A stretch of DNA of 64,000 nucleotides, taken from an uncultured Saprospiraceae bacterium. Its GTDB lineage: Bacteria > Bacteroidota > Bacteroidia > Chitinophagales > Saprospiraceae. The notes beneath the pieces are model-generated. The model was not told where the DNA came from. It did no database searches and worked only from the letters and a program-made list of their open reading frames with translations. Both the position numbers and the translations under genes were made by a program. The stretch is taken from the NCBI GenBank assembly GCA_937928045.1, contig CALFWO010000031.1:1-64000 (forward strand), read 5' to 3'. Shown piece by piece: positions 8,185 through 16,823 of this stretch. Every line of letters begins with the position of its first letter. The stretch's first letter is position 1.

Positions 8185-8673
8185 TTATATCCAAAGAATC
8201 ATCTCCGTTCCTAGCGGAAGTTCTTTCCAAAATTTCACTTTTGATTCATAAGTAGATCGAATTTTTTCAACCTGCTGTTGAGTGAAATTACTAGGAGGAT
8301 TAATATTTTTTTCTGCACAAATACTTAAGAGTTGGGTATAAAAATTTTTGTTTTTTCCGGAATTTAACTCTGTCATTAAGAGATTAACATAATGTTCTGT
8401 AAAGATAGATTCGCTAGGAAGATTTTTTGGAAGTAGTGCTTCAACTCGTTGCTCCCTAGGTTTTTCAAAATCTTCAATGTTATAACCTTTATTGACTAGT
8501 CCGTAAAAAGAATTTTGTAGTTGTAATATGGACTCCACAGCCCAGTGTCCCAGCTCATGATATTCCATGCCTGGATGTATTTTACTGAAAGTAAAACTCT
8601 TATCTTTTCTGTGAAGTTCAAAAATTGTTTGTGGCAATTTTTTCTTCAATATTATTTTTAGCTGAAGGTCCAT
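8185..8673 (-). CDS. Conserved hypothetical protein with an HELGH motif
   Basis: A 162-residue cytoplasmic protein I cannot assign to a named family. It has no signal peptide or membrane segment. A short beta-rich start (LKIILKKKLPQTIFELHRK) is followed by GMEYHELGHWAVESILQL at about residues 45-62. HELGH fits the HExxH zinc-binding signature, but there is no clear third ligand, and I recall related proteins with HDLAH or HDIAH at this place, which argues against a protease. PREQR and a TEHYVNLLMTEL helix follow. It lies upstream of ligD on the same strand with a 21-base gap, so it may be co-transcribed with it. A metal-binding structural protein is as likely as an enzyme. Confidence 0.6.
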   Translation of the reverse strand: MDLQLKIILKKKLPQTIFELHRKDKSFTFSKIHPGMEYHELGHWAVESILQLQNSFYGLVNKGYNIEDFEKPREQRVEALLPKNLPSESIFTEHYVNLLMTELNSGKNKNFYTQLLSICAEKNINPPSNFTQQQVEKIRSTYESKVKFWKELPLGTEMILWI

Positions 8674-8731
8674 GTAGGCAGTCGAAAATTAATTAGCTTT
8701 GATTTATGAATTAAAAACTAATATCTGTCAA

Positions 8732-9019
8732 ATGAATATAGTAAATCTTTCAATTCAAGTTGTGCCAGTAAACCAAGAGGGAGCGTATAAAATTATAGAT
8801 CAAGCTATAGGAATTATCGAAGCCTCTGGATACAAGTATAGAGTGACACCTTTCAATACAGTAATCGAAGGACCTTTTGAAGAATTAATGAATTTAATCT
8901 CGAAGGTAAAAGATAAATGTCAAGCCGCCGGTGCAAAAGAATTATTGTTGAATATTCAGTTTCACATGATCAACAACCAAGATGTTTATCTATCTGATAA
9001 AACAAAAAAGTTTATTTAA
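8732..9019 (+). CDS. Thiamine-binding protein, MTH1187/YkoF-like (DUF77)
   Basis: A 95-residue protein with the ferredoxin-like fold of the MTH1187 family, recognised from NLSIQVVPV at the start, the central KYRVTPFNTVIEGPFEE and the terminal helix. Members bind thiamine or a related ligand as tetramers in the cytoplasm. The start was set at the ATG at 8732 because the family begins with this beta strand; a TTG at 8699 would only add an unrelated 11 residues. The stop overlaps the stop of the convergent CBS-domain gene by 8 bases. No thiamine genes are adjacent, so the role is open. Confidence 0.75.
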   Translation: MNIVNLSIQVVPVNQEGAYKIIDQAIGIIEASGYKYRVTPFNTVIEGPFEELMNLISKVKDKCQAAGAKELLLNIQFHMINNQDVYLSDKTKKFI

Positions 9020-10085
9020 TCAACCCCAGACGTTCTGCTCTCTTGTTCCAAATACTCTTTGCCACTTTTTGTAAATCTTCGACCTTATCAAATTCGTCCA
9101 CGATTTCTAAGCCATGAATAGTTTCGAATAAATCCTCTAGAGAAACCAAGCCAACTAAACTCCCATATTTATCCCGGACAGTGCATAAATGATGATTGCC
9201 ATTTACCAACTCTTTTAAAAGTTGATCTAACGTAAGTCCTCGTTCCACTGAATGAATCGGGCGAATCAAACTTTTTAATGTGTGGTCTTTATTTCCTTCG
9301 ATAATAGCGAGTAGTAATTCATCCTTCAAGAACATTCCAACGATGTTGTCCTCCTTCCCTTCGAATACAGGAATTCGTGAAAAGCGGAGTAATTTATTCG
9401 CACTGTAATAATCACCAATAGTTGTATCTACATCCGAAATATTCAAAACTGTTCTAGGAGTCATGATATCTTCCACCGTAAGTTTTTCCAAACTGAGCAT
9501 ATTCCGAATGGTGTTAGACTCTTGAGAATCCAATACACCAGTTTCTGCAACATTGTTTGCCAAGGCGAAAAAATCTGATCTGCTCAATACTGACTTTCCT
9601 TTTTCATTCTTAAATCGCTTTGTGATTAATTGACTCAACCAAACAAAAGGCGCTAAAATGGTCAACAAGAATTTTAAACTAGAAACAGTGAAAGGCGCCA
9701 AGCTTTTCCACTTGTTCGCACCAATCGTCTTAGGGATAATTTCAGAAAGAATCAATATGGCCAGTGTCATTACTGTTGCTATAATTGATTCCATACCTAA
9801 GGTGAAGCCGAAAATATTGAGCCCCGGTCCTTGAAAAACATTACCTGCTTGTGCGCCAACTCCAATAGCACCAACGGTGTGAGCAATTGTATTCAAAGTT
9901 AGAATTGCCGAAAGAGGTCTGTCAATATCCTCCTTTATGTCTAGTAAGTCTTTTGCCAGTGTAGGCCTGTCAGCCTTAAGAGAGCTAATGTATGAAGGGG
10001 TGATGCTTAACAGTACGGCTTCCCAAATAGAGCATAGAAATGAGAAAATTATACTAAGAAGAAAGAAAACTATAAGTAATGTCAT
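9012..10085 (-). CDS. CNNM (DUF21) and CBS-domain membrane protein, possible divalent cation transporter
   Basis: A 357-residue inner-membrane protein. Residues 1-160 hold the four hydrophobic segments of the DUF21/CNNM domain, with LSEIIPKTIGANKW, the conserved acidic-proline helix near residue 115. Residues 190-320 hold a CBS pair, with the family signature EDIMTPRTVLNI and later GSLVGLVSLEDLFETIHG. The usual C-terminal CorC/HlyC transporter-associated domain is absent, so this is the short form. Family members are linked to magnesium or cobalt efflux, with CBS domains binding adenine nucleotides. The gene is convergent with the thiamine-binding gene and overlaps its 3' end by 8 bases. Confidence 0.85.
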   Translation of the reverse strand: MTLLIVFFLLSIIFSFLCSIWEAVLLSITPSYISSLKADRPTLAKDLLDIKEDIDRPLSAILTLNTIAHTVGAIGVGAQAGNVFQGPGLNIFGFTLGMESIIATVMTLAILILSEIIPKTIGANKWKSLAPFTVSSLKFLLTILAPFVWLSQLITKRFKNEKGKSVLSRSDFFALANNVAETGVLDSQESNTIRNMLSLEKLTVEDIMTPRTVLNISDVDTTIGDYYSANKLLRFSRIPVFEGKEDNIVGMFLKDELLLAIIEGNKDHTLKSLIRPIHSVERGLTLDQLLKELVNGNHHLCTVRDKYGSLVGLVSLEDLFETIHGLEIVDEFDKVEDLQKVAKSIWNKRAERLGLIK

Positions 10086-10191
10086 TGTGTGTAGGTGCTA
10101 AATTTTGATGCAAATTTAACGATAGCTGGCTTAATATTCGGCATTCTTTTAATAAGTACCCATAATGCTAACGGATAATAAAAATAGCAAT

Positions 10192-10846
10192 ATGAAATTT
10201 CTAAGCTTATTTCTCTTGAATTTGCTTGTATCATTGACTTTTGCACAACTTTCTGGGCAAGAGTATGCCAAAATGAAAAATATGAAGTCCTTGGTGAAAA
10301 ATTGTTCAAATGTACGCTGAATGGCAGTATCTATTGACAAAAGTGCTTATCAATCGTGGGCTTCAGAGAATCTGGATAGAATGATAATGTCGATTTGTAA
10401 GAATAATTTCAAACCTCAAAAAGTAAGCTTTATTACTTCTTCAGATTTAGGGTTAAAATCAAATGGGTAAACCAGTAAAAACACGGAAATCTTTAATTAC
10501 GAAATAAAGCAATTCAGTAAAAGTCAGGAATTTGAACATATTCAGGTGATTGGATCATAGAGCAATCTGGAATTGATGTAACCATATGTTTTCAATGACT
10601 AACCTCAAATAAAAGGATTCAGTAATTATCGAGCAACACAAGTATTACAAATTAGAGAAAAGAAATATTCGCGATTCGATAGCATCATGTATGATCCACC
10701 CCTTTGAGCTCATTGCGCTCGTATCAAAGCCTAATTCGATATCCATTATTGTCAATAATGACCACCAGCTTAGCTTCTCTTTTTTGATAACAAAGAAGAT
10801 GATAGATCAACATGCAGTGAAAAATGAGGAACTATTGAAACGATGA
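10192..10846 (+). pseudogene. Decayed gene for an exported protein
   Basis: The reading frame begins with an intact signal peptide (MKFLSLFLLNLLVSLTFAQ) and then carries six in-frame stops, at 10318, 10468, 10558, 10579, 10600 and 10705. The stretches between stops remain protein-like, such as SAYQSWASENLDRMIMSIC and YRATQVLQIREKKYS, and no frame change is needed over about 510 bases. After 10707 a frameshift is needed, and a second frame gives SFSFLITKKMIDQHAVKN before a TGA at 10844-10846. The product would have been about 215 residues. I do not recognise the family. The region has no other gene, so it is best read as a recent pseudogene. Confidence 0.65.
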
Positions 10847-10925
10847 ATTGGCCAAAAGGCTTCATTTGATTTGATGTCTTAGGAAAGGGTTCTAAAGCAC
10901 ACCTACTTGTAAGAAATGACAACAA

Positions 10926-12182
10926 CTAATTTTTTTTCTTGTAAAAAATTTCGGTACAATTTTCTTCAGCGAAACATTCATTCGCAATCCTGTGGATTTG
11001 TTCAATACTAACTTTTTGATATTCTTCAGCTTCTCTATTCATCAATTCAGCATCGCCTAGAATTTCAAATTGAGCCAGAGAGATTGCTTTATTCAATATA
11101 TTTGATTCAGAAAATACCAAGCTACTTTCAGCTTTGTTTTTATATTTCTCTAATTCAATTGGTGCAATAATTTCATTTTTGATTAGCTCGAGTTCTTTCC
11201 AGATAGCTGCTTCTGCAATTTCTTTTGTTACTCCGTTATTTAGTTTTCCTTCCACTACAAAAAGTCCAGGATCAAAACTACCGGTAATAAAAGCATCAAT
11301 TGAAGAGAATAATTCTTGCTCTTTTAGTAAGTTTCGATACAACCTTGAAGACTGACCATTTGCTAGAATATCAGAAAGCAAATCGTAGGCATAATAATCA
11401 GGATGCAATCTGTCGGGCATGTGAAATCCCATGTACAATGCATCTATGGGAACTGGCTCTTCCTTTACATTTTCTTTGCGGATCGTTTGTACTGGCTCAA
11501 TAGGCAATTGTCGTTTCAATTTGTTGTTCGCTGGAATACTCGCAAACCACTTTTCTGCCAACATAAACCCTTTATCAGCTTTTATTGGTCCAGCAATTAC
11601 CAGTGCCGCATTATTAGGAGCATAATATTCTTTGAAAAATTCTTGGACATCTTCTAGTTTGGCATTTTCAATATGACTGATGTCTTTTCCGATTGTTGGC
11701 CAACGATAAGGATGTACTTGATAAGCCAAATCAGCCATCCTATGCCATACATCGCCATAGGGCTGAGACAAGCAAGTCTCTTTAAATTCCTCGACTACAA
11801 CCTTACGCTGAACATCTAATGATTCTTGACCAAGATTTGGATTGAGCATTCGGTCTGATTCTAACCAAAGCGCTGTTTCAATATTTTCTACTGGTAGAAT
11901 GTCGTAAAAGTTGGTCAAGTCGTTGTTTGTAAAAGCATTGCTGTCACCTCCTGCCTTTTGAATCTCATCGTCGAAGTCGGGAACATTTGCGGATCCGCCA
12001 AACATGAGATGTTCAAACAAATGTGCAAATCCTGTCTTTTCAGGAGATTCGTCTCGTGCACCAACATCATATACGATATTAACCGCGCAAAGAGGTGTTG
12101 AAAAATCCTCATGGACGAGAACTCTTAAGCCGTTGTCTAATATTTTGCGCTGAAAATTTACCAATGGATTGAATTTCTGCAA
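10926..12182 (-). CDS. M16 family zinc metallopeptidase
   Basis: A 418-residue single-unit peptidase of the insulinase/pitrilysin superfamily. The inverted zinc motif is HLFEH at H54-H58, with the downstream ligand glutamate in KVVVEEFKE (E131/E132). The segment HMPDRLHPDYYAYDLLSDIL in the C-terminal half is typical of the paired inactive domain. There is no obvious signal peptide (it starts MQKFNPLVNFQRK), so it may be cytoplasmic, or exported by another route. Bacteroidota often encode a second partner gene beside such a peptidase; none is here. Physiological substrates are unknown, peptides being the usual targets. Confidence 0.88.
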   Translation of the reverse strand: MQKFNPLVNFQRKILDNGLRVLVHEDFSTPLCAVNIVYDVGARDESPEKTGFAHLFEHLMFGGSANVPDFDDEIQKAGGDSNAFTNNDLTNFYDILPVENIETALWLESDRMLNPNLGQESLDVQRKVVVEEFKETCLSQPYGDVWHRMADLAYQVHPYRWPTIGKDISHIENAKLEDVQEFFKEYYAPNNAALVIAGPIKADKGFMLAEKWFASIPANNKLKRQLPIEPVQTIRKENVKEEPVPIDALYMGFHMPDRLHPDYYAYDLLSDILANGQSSRLYRNLLKEQELFSSIDAFITGSFDPGLFVVEGKLNNGVTKEIAEAAIWKELELIKNEIIAPIELEKYKNKAESSLVFSESNILNKAISLAQFEILGDAELMNREAEEYQKVSIEQIHRIANECFAEENCTEIFYKKKN

Positions 12183-12384
12183 AGATACGCAAAAGCAATT
12201 GCGGCTACCTATTTTTCTAATATTACTGTCTTTGAATTTTCTTAATTGCTTTTTATTAGACTCAATCCTAGTAAAATTTTTCTGCCAATCACACCATTTT
12301 TAATTTTGACAGCATCTTCCTTTCAAACGTCCGGACTTCATATTTATTAATTCATGCGATGATTATTTATCGCAAAAAAAATCT

Positions 12385-13158
12385 ATGCTTATGCCTCGTC
12401 TGGATATTACAAGACTTCGAAAAAACCGATCTATTTTTCTCAAAGTTGGTTTCATTCTGTCTTTGGCTTTTGTGACCTACGCATTCAATATTGAAGTTTA
12501 CCCTAACAACTTTAAAATGGCAATTGTAGATTTGGGAAATGATCCTGATGTTATTCAAATTCCAAATACTGTTCAAAAAAAGAAGCAAATTCTTCCTCCA
12601 CCTCCCCAAGATCAAATTATTGAACCAGAGCCAATTGATGATACGCCTGAGTTTGTTGATGAGTTGATCCCAGAAGATATTCCAGTGGAGAAGGTCGAAA
12701 ACCCTGAGCCTGTAGATTTAGACTTGCTTCCTCCTCCTGCGCCTAAATTTGGGTTGCCTGCTTCAGATAAAGAAGACGTTACAGACATAGAATTTACAGA
12801 AAAACTATGGACTGTTGTTGAAGAAATGCCAAGATTCCCTGGATGTGAAGCGCTCGATGGTAGCTCTAAAGAGAAAAAAGCTTGCGCCGAGAAAAAGATG
12901 ATGGAATTCATTTATAGCAAAGTGAAATTTCCAGCAGTAGCTCGAGATATTGGTGAAGAAGGTGTCGTTGTTATTTCATTCACAGTCAATAAAAAGGGAG
13001 ATCCGACAGATTTCGAAATAGTCCGTGAGCCGGGAAATTTATTGGGCAAGGAAGCACTGCGTGTATTGAAACAAATGCCCCAATGGACTCCAGGTAAACA
13101 AAGAGGTAGAACTGTGGCGGTTCGTTACAATATGCCTATCCGTTTTCACTTGGAATAG
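12385..13158 (+). CDS. tonB: TonB-family energy-transducing protein
   Basis: A 257-residue inner-membrane protein that passes proton-motive energy to outer-membrane receptors. A short cytoplasmic tail is followed by one membrane helix (about residues 19-37, SIFLKVGFILSLAFVTYAF), a proline- and acid-rich periplasmic linker (PPPPQDQ, EPEPIDD, PPPAPK), and a C-terminal TonB domain from about 160 to 257 with KFPAVARDIGEEGVVVISFTV and the ending VRYNMPIRFHLE. This C-terminal form, with MPRFPGCE before it, is the typical Bacteroidota version. A second ATG at 12391 could be the true start. No exbB/exbD genes are adjacent. A terminator hairpin follows. Confidence 0.9.
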   Translation: MLMPRLDITRLRKNRSIFLKVGFILSLAFVTYAFNIEVYPNNFKMAIVDLGNDPDVIQIPNTVQKKKQILPPPPQDQIIEPEPIDDTPEFVDELIPEDIPVEKVENPEPVDLDLLPPPAPKFGLPASDKEDVTDIEFTEKLWTVVEEMPRFPGCEALDGSSKEKKACAEKKMMEFIYSKVKFPAVARDIGEEGVVVISFTVNKKGDPTDFEIVREPGNLLGKEALRVLKQMPQWTPGKQRGRTVAVRYNMPIRFHLE

Positions 13159-13240
13159 TAATACAAAGAGGAAGCTATGAATACATCGATTTTCTGAATA
13201 AATTAAATTTCGTCACGAGTTTTCGACGATTGCACCGATC

Positions 13241-13269
13241 GAGACCAATCTAAAATTGGTCTCTTTTTT
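13241..13269 (+). terminator. Intrinsic terminator after tonB
   Basis: GAGACCAAT at 13241-13249 pairs perfectly with ATTGGTCTC at 13255-13263 around a five-base loop, followed by six T residues (13264-13269). This is a textbook intrinsic terminator about 80 bases after the tonB stop. Confidence 0.85.
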
Positions 13270-13365
13270 ATTTTTTCAACGCGCTACTGCCAATTATGTA
13301 ACCTTGGCGATAATAATTCCAGTGATATTTGATCAAATGATTGGAATGAGTGCCTTAGAAATGTC

Positions 13366-13383
13366 GCTAACTAGCTAGTTAGC
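13366..13383. promoter_or_regulatory. 18-bp perfect palindrome upstream of the helicase gene
   Basis: GCTAACTAGCTAGTTAGC reads the same on both strands. It lies 64 bases upstream of the TAnnTTTG-like promoter box of the SF2 helicase gene and has no T-run, so a dimeric repressor or activator site is more likely than a terminator. No binding protein is known. Confidence 0.35.
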
Positions 13384-13446
13384 AAAGGATAACAAACTTA
13401 TTATTAATTAAAGCTCAATTCGCCTACAAGTATCTAAAAATGCCCA

Positions 13447-13454
13447 TATCTTTG
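13447..13454 (+). promoter_or_regulatory. Bacteroidota -7 promoter box for the helicase gene
   Basis: TATCTTTG matches the TAnnTTTG -7 consensus of the Bacteroidota primary sigma factor. Transcription would begin near 13461, about 29 bases before the GTG start. A good -33 TTTG is not visible. Confidence 0.45.
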
Positions 13455-13489
13455 TCAGGTTTTTTTAAAGGATCGGAAATCAATTTTAC

Positions 13490-14995
13490 GTGGAGAATTC
13501 AGTTCAGGAAAAAGGGAAGGGTAAAGACTTATATGACTATCAAGTTGCTGATATCGATCAGATTTTCGACACGATGGCCAATCGTCCTCAGAGTTTCAAT
13601 TTGTTATACCAATTACCGACAGGTGGTGGAAAAACAGTAATTTTTTCTGAAATCACTAGGCGATTTATAAAGAACACCAAGAAAAAGGTTTTAATCCTAA
13701 CGCATAGGATAGAACTTAGTCGGCAAACTTCCAATATGCTGGAAGAGTTTGGGGTGAAAAATAAGGTGATCAACAGCCAAGTGAAAGAGCTTCCTGACCA
13801 GGATCAATTCATGTGTTTTGTGGCAATGGTTGAGACGCTAAATAACCGGCTTCAGGATGAAAAAATTGAAGTTTCGGATATCGGCTTGGTTATTATCGAT
13901 GAAGCTCACTATAATTCATTTAGAAAGCTTTTCAAGTATTTCAATCAATGTTTTATTCTAGGTGTTACTGCCACTCCTTTGAGTTCAAACATCAAGCTGC
14001 CAATGAAAGACAGCTATGGTGAATTGATCGTTGGTTCTCCTATAGAAAAACTGATTGACACCGGCTTTTTGGCAAAGGCAGTAACCTATAGTTATGAAGT
14101 TGGACTGGGAACCTTAAAAATCGGAACGAATGGAGATTATACAGTAAGATCTTCTGAAGTGCTTTATACGAATTCTGTTATGCAAGGAAAGTTGCTTTAC
14201 GCTTACAAGCAAAGGGCAATGAATAAGAAAACCTTGATTTTTAACAACGGGATCAATACTTCTTTGCAAGTAGCCGAAACCTTTACCAAAGCTGGACTTG
14301 AGATTCGTCATTTGGACAATACACATACAAAGCAACAGCGAAAAGAAATATTGCAGTGGTTCAAAGAAAAACCGAATGCAATTTTAACGTCAGTTGGAAT
14401 TTTAACTACAGGGTTTGATGAACCAACAGTAGAGTGTATCGTCTTGAACAGAGCGACGAAATCTTTGGCTTTGTATTTTCAGATGATCGGTCGTGGTTCT
14501 AGGGTGTTGGAAAAGAAAAAAACATTTGCTGTAATTGATCTAGGGAACAATGCAGCTAGATTTGGACTTTGGTCAGAGCCGGTAGATTGGCAAAAGATCT
14601 TTATGAACCCAGATTACTTCTTGGAGAATCTAATCTCGGATGAAGACATCGAAAGAAATTTCAAATATACTTTCCCAGAAGAATTGCGAGCGAGGTTTAA
14701 AAATTCAGAGCTGATTACTTTTGATGTGAACGCTGAAAACGCCAAGGCTATTTCCAAAGGAGACAAGTCTTCGGTAATTCTAGATACTTCTCGAAATCAA
14801 CATGTCGTTATGATCCGAGAAAATGCAGAAGATCTGCGTGAAGCTTTGGCGCTTATGCGCTTGTTGGAAGAAGATATCCGTGATCGTATTAGAAGATACT
14901 CCTATTGTATTTGTAAGAGCACTGCCAACTATCGCGAATGGCTAACGGAAGATTATAAAAAGAAATTGAAGGAGCAGGTGATGATGGAATTCTAG
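13490..14995 (+). CDS. DEAD/DEAH-box superfamily 2 helicase
   Basis: A 501-residue SF2 helicase related to the type III restriction-subunit/RecQ-like group of stand-alone helicases. Q-like motif: KDLYDYQVADID. Walker A: LPTGGGKT at about 42-49. Walker B: DEAH at 137-140. Motif III: GVTATP (about 158-163). The second RecA domain ends in motif VI QMIGRGSRV. No nuclease domain is fused, and no methylase is nearby, so it is not an obvious restriction enzyme. The GTG start at 13490 is forced: an in-frame TAA lies at 13466-13468, no ATG precedes the conserved KDLYDYQ, and the promoter box at 13447 fits. ATP-driven unwinding of DNA or RNA is the expected role. Confidence 0.85.
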   Translation: MENSVQEKGKGKDLYDYQVADIDQIFDTMANRPQSFNLLYQLPTGGGKTVIFSEITRRFIKNTKKKVLILTHRIELSRQTSNMLEEFGVKNKVINSQVKELPDQDQFMCFVAMVETLNNRLQDEKIEVSDIGLVIIDEAHYNSFRKLFKYFNQCFILGVTATPLSSNIKLPMKDSYGELIVGSPIEKLIDTGFLAKAVTYSYEVGLGTLKIGTNGDYTVRSSEVLYTNSVMQGKLLYAYKQRAMNKKTLIFNNGINTSLQVAETFTKAGLEIRHLDNTHTKQQRKEILQWFKEKPNAILTSVGILTTGFDEPTVECIVLNRATKSLALYFQMIGRGSRVLEKKKTFAVIDLGNNAARFGLWSEPVDWQKIFMNPDYFLENLISDEDIERNFKYTFPEELRARFKNSELITFDVNAENAKAISKGDKSSVILDTSRNQHVVMIRENAEDLREALALMRLLEEDIRDRIRRYSYCICKSTANYREWLTEDYKKKLKEQVMMEF

Positions 14996-14996
14996 G

Positions 14997-15452
14997 TTAC
15001 ACCAATTTTTTCATTGATAATATATTTCCCAAATGCATTGCTTCGTGCATGTTGTTAAAAGCGATTGCTTCCTCAATATTATTCAGCGTAACACCAAAGC
15101 TGGTTTCGTAGACTTTAAATTCTTCGAATCTTCCTGCTAAAAAATCTTCTTCGGTATTGTCAATTGCGGTTAGTAGTAATTCCTTTAAGGATTCAAACTC
15201 GGTATTGTTAATTGAGCCAGTTGGCTTGGTGCCTTTTCGGTATTTATCAATATAGTCTTTATGAATGATCGTAGGCATTCCGGCAAGGCCATAAGTTAGC
15301 AATTGTTGAGTCGCAATGATGTGGCCTACATTCCAAATGATATTGTTGTTAAATCCTTCCGGGATCAAATTGAGATCTTCCAACTCGTGCTGTCGAATAA
15401 TTTTAAGCACGTTTTTTCTTGTCGCTCTTAGGTGGTTGAATGTATTTGTCAT
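14997..15452 (-). CDS. DinB-like four-helix metal-binding protein
   Basis: A 151-residue protein of the DinB/YfiT superfamily. It shows the usual helix with the first metal histidine in WNVGHIIATQQLL and the C-terminal pair in NNMHEAMHLGNILSM, giving a three-histidine site. Members include thiol-dependent transferases (bacillithiol or mycothiol S-transferases) and many of unknown role. The stop lies one base past the convergent helicase gene. The substrate is not known. Confidence 0.8.
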   Translation of the reverse strand: MTNTFNHLRATRKNVLKIIRQHELEDLNLIPEGFNNNIIWNVGHIIATQQLLTYGLAGMPTIIHKDYIDKYRKGTKPTGSINNTEFESLKELLLTAIDNTEEDFLAGRFEEFKVYETSFGVTLNNIEEAIAFNNMHEAMHLGNILSMKKLV

Positions 15453-15488
15453 TTTTGCCTTATATTTTCTATATGCAATGCGAAAGTA

Positions 15489-16823
15489 CTAATCTTTAAT
15501 TAAGACTTCACCGATTTCGGTCGTAGATGCTTTCCATGCTGGCCAACAAGCAGCTAACATGCCTAGAACCAAGCCAATAAGTGCAATATAATTTTCTTGC
15601 CAAAGCCAACGCCAACCGGATATTTGATATCGATAACCTGACTCAAAGTAATTTCCAACCAATTCTACGCCGATATGAGCCAGAATAAATCCAATAATTA
15701 AACCCAATGCTGCCAGAAGCAAGCCTTCTAATAATATTACTATAAAGATAAAACTTCGCGAGCCTCCAAGGCTTCGCATCAAAGCCAATTCCGTTTTACG
15801 ATTTGCCAGAGATTGTAGCAAGGAGAAAAATATGCTTAGGACTGATACGAAAACAATCACGTATGCCAGGACCTCTAAAATGTCTGCACCTGAGCCCATC
15901 ATTCCATAAAGTCGATTAATTTCTATGGCCGGACTCGCAGCTAGCAGTTCCGTGTTTTCATTAATATTTCTAGCAAAGTTCAAAGATTGGTAAGACCTAT
16001 TTTTCATTTGAACCATAATGGCAGTGATCTCCTGACCCGGCGTTTTTTTCCAATCTATATTTACTTCTGAAGATGCTGCCGAATGATCTGCTTCGTCTTC
16101 GTGACTAGCATGATCATGCTGCTCGTGATCATGGTCATGTCCATCGTGATCGTGTTCCGCGTGGTCATGCTCTTCATGGTTATGACCTTCTTCATCATGT
16201 CCATGAACTTTCCAAACACTAGGTGTACTGCAAAGGATGACTTGATCCAAGACAGAACCGCTTGGTGCAAAAATTCCCACAACTTCGAAAGGTTGCGCAT
16301 CTTCATGAACCAAGTTGTCATCGTCTACTAAACCATGAGAGGAGTTAAATCTGTCTCCAATATTTAGTTTGAATTTTTGCGCCACCGCTGCACCAATAGC
16401 AACTTCAAAGTCTGCTTCCCACAGTTTTCCTTTTTCAATCTTGCCATTGTATAGTTCAACATAACTATGTTCAGTTCCAATGATACGATGTGTTTTATAA
16501 CTATCACCTTGCGAGATTGGTACCGACCTTTTTATGAGTGGGTGTTTAGGGTTGAAAAAAGCTTGACACTTTTCAAGCGGAATGTTACCGGTCGGAGCAT
16601 CCACCTGATACATGGAGGCCAAAATTAATTGTAACGGACTTCCTTTGGCGCCGACGACCAGGTCAATCTCTGCTAAGTTTCTTTCGAACTGTTCTTGGAC
16701 TTGAGTATTTACTTGGAACAATAAGACGACTAGGCCAGAGCCTAGTGCAAATAATAGAATACTGAGCAACGCTGGAAGCGGTTGGTGCCAGATTGATTTC
16801 CAACTGAGCTTTAATGGATTCAT
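15489..16823 (-). CDS. FtsX-like ABC transporter permease with a histidine-rich loop
   Basis: A 444-residue inner-membrane permease of the MacB/LolC type. A first helix (about 17-37) is followed by a large periplasmic domain, then three helices in the C-terminal third (about 310-435). The periplasmic domain carries a striking run of histidine and acidic residues at about residues 208-245, with units such as EEHDHAEHDHDGHDHDHEQ. Such runs bind zinc, nickel or copper ions. The gene overlaps the ATPase gene by 4 bases and is translated after it. The pair could export or mobilise metals, or a lipid-linked substrate under metal control. The family assignment is firm; the metal role is inferred from the histidine run. 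Confidence 0.85.
   Translation of the reverse strand: MNPLKLSWKSIWHQPLPALLSILLFALGSGLVVLLFQVNTQVQEQFERNLAEIDLVVGAKGSPLQLILASMYQVDAPTGNIPLEKCQAFFNPKHPLIKRSVPISQGDSYKTHRIIGTEHSYVELYNGKIEKGKLWEADFEVAIGAAVAQKFKLNIGDRFNSSHGLVDDDNLVHEDAQPFEVVGIFAPSGSVLDQVILCSTPSVWKVHGHDEEGHNHEEHDHAEHDHDGHDHDHEQHDHASHEDEADHSAASSEVNIDWKKTPGQEITAIMVQMKNRSYQSLNFARNINENTELLAASPAIEINRLYGMMGSGADILEVLAYVIVFVSVLSIFFSLLQSLANRKTELALMRSLGGSRSFIFIVILLEGLLLAALGLIIGFILAHIGVELVGNYFESGYRYQISGWRWLWQENYIALIGLVLGMLAACWPAWKASTTEIGEVLIKD

Noticed and set aside
10192-10846. Alternative stop-codon recoding in the decayed gene
   Set aside because: All neighbouring genes use TAA, TAG and TGA as normal stops, and a later frameshift is also needed, so a pseudogene is simpler.
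12612-12911. 99-residue minus-strand frame inside tonB
   Set aside because: It is the antisense shadow of the proline- and acid-rich linker, giving a serine- and glycine-rich protein with no motif.
13490-14995. Helicase as the R subunit of a type III restriction or phage-defence system
   Set aside because: There is no methylase, nuclease domain or other defence gene next to it, and the neighbours are tonB and a DinB-like gene.
16061-16321. Met-rich minus- and plus-strand frames in the histidine-rich region
   Set aside because: The methionine and threonine bias follows from the repeated His/Asp codons of the permease read in other frames.
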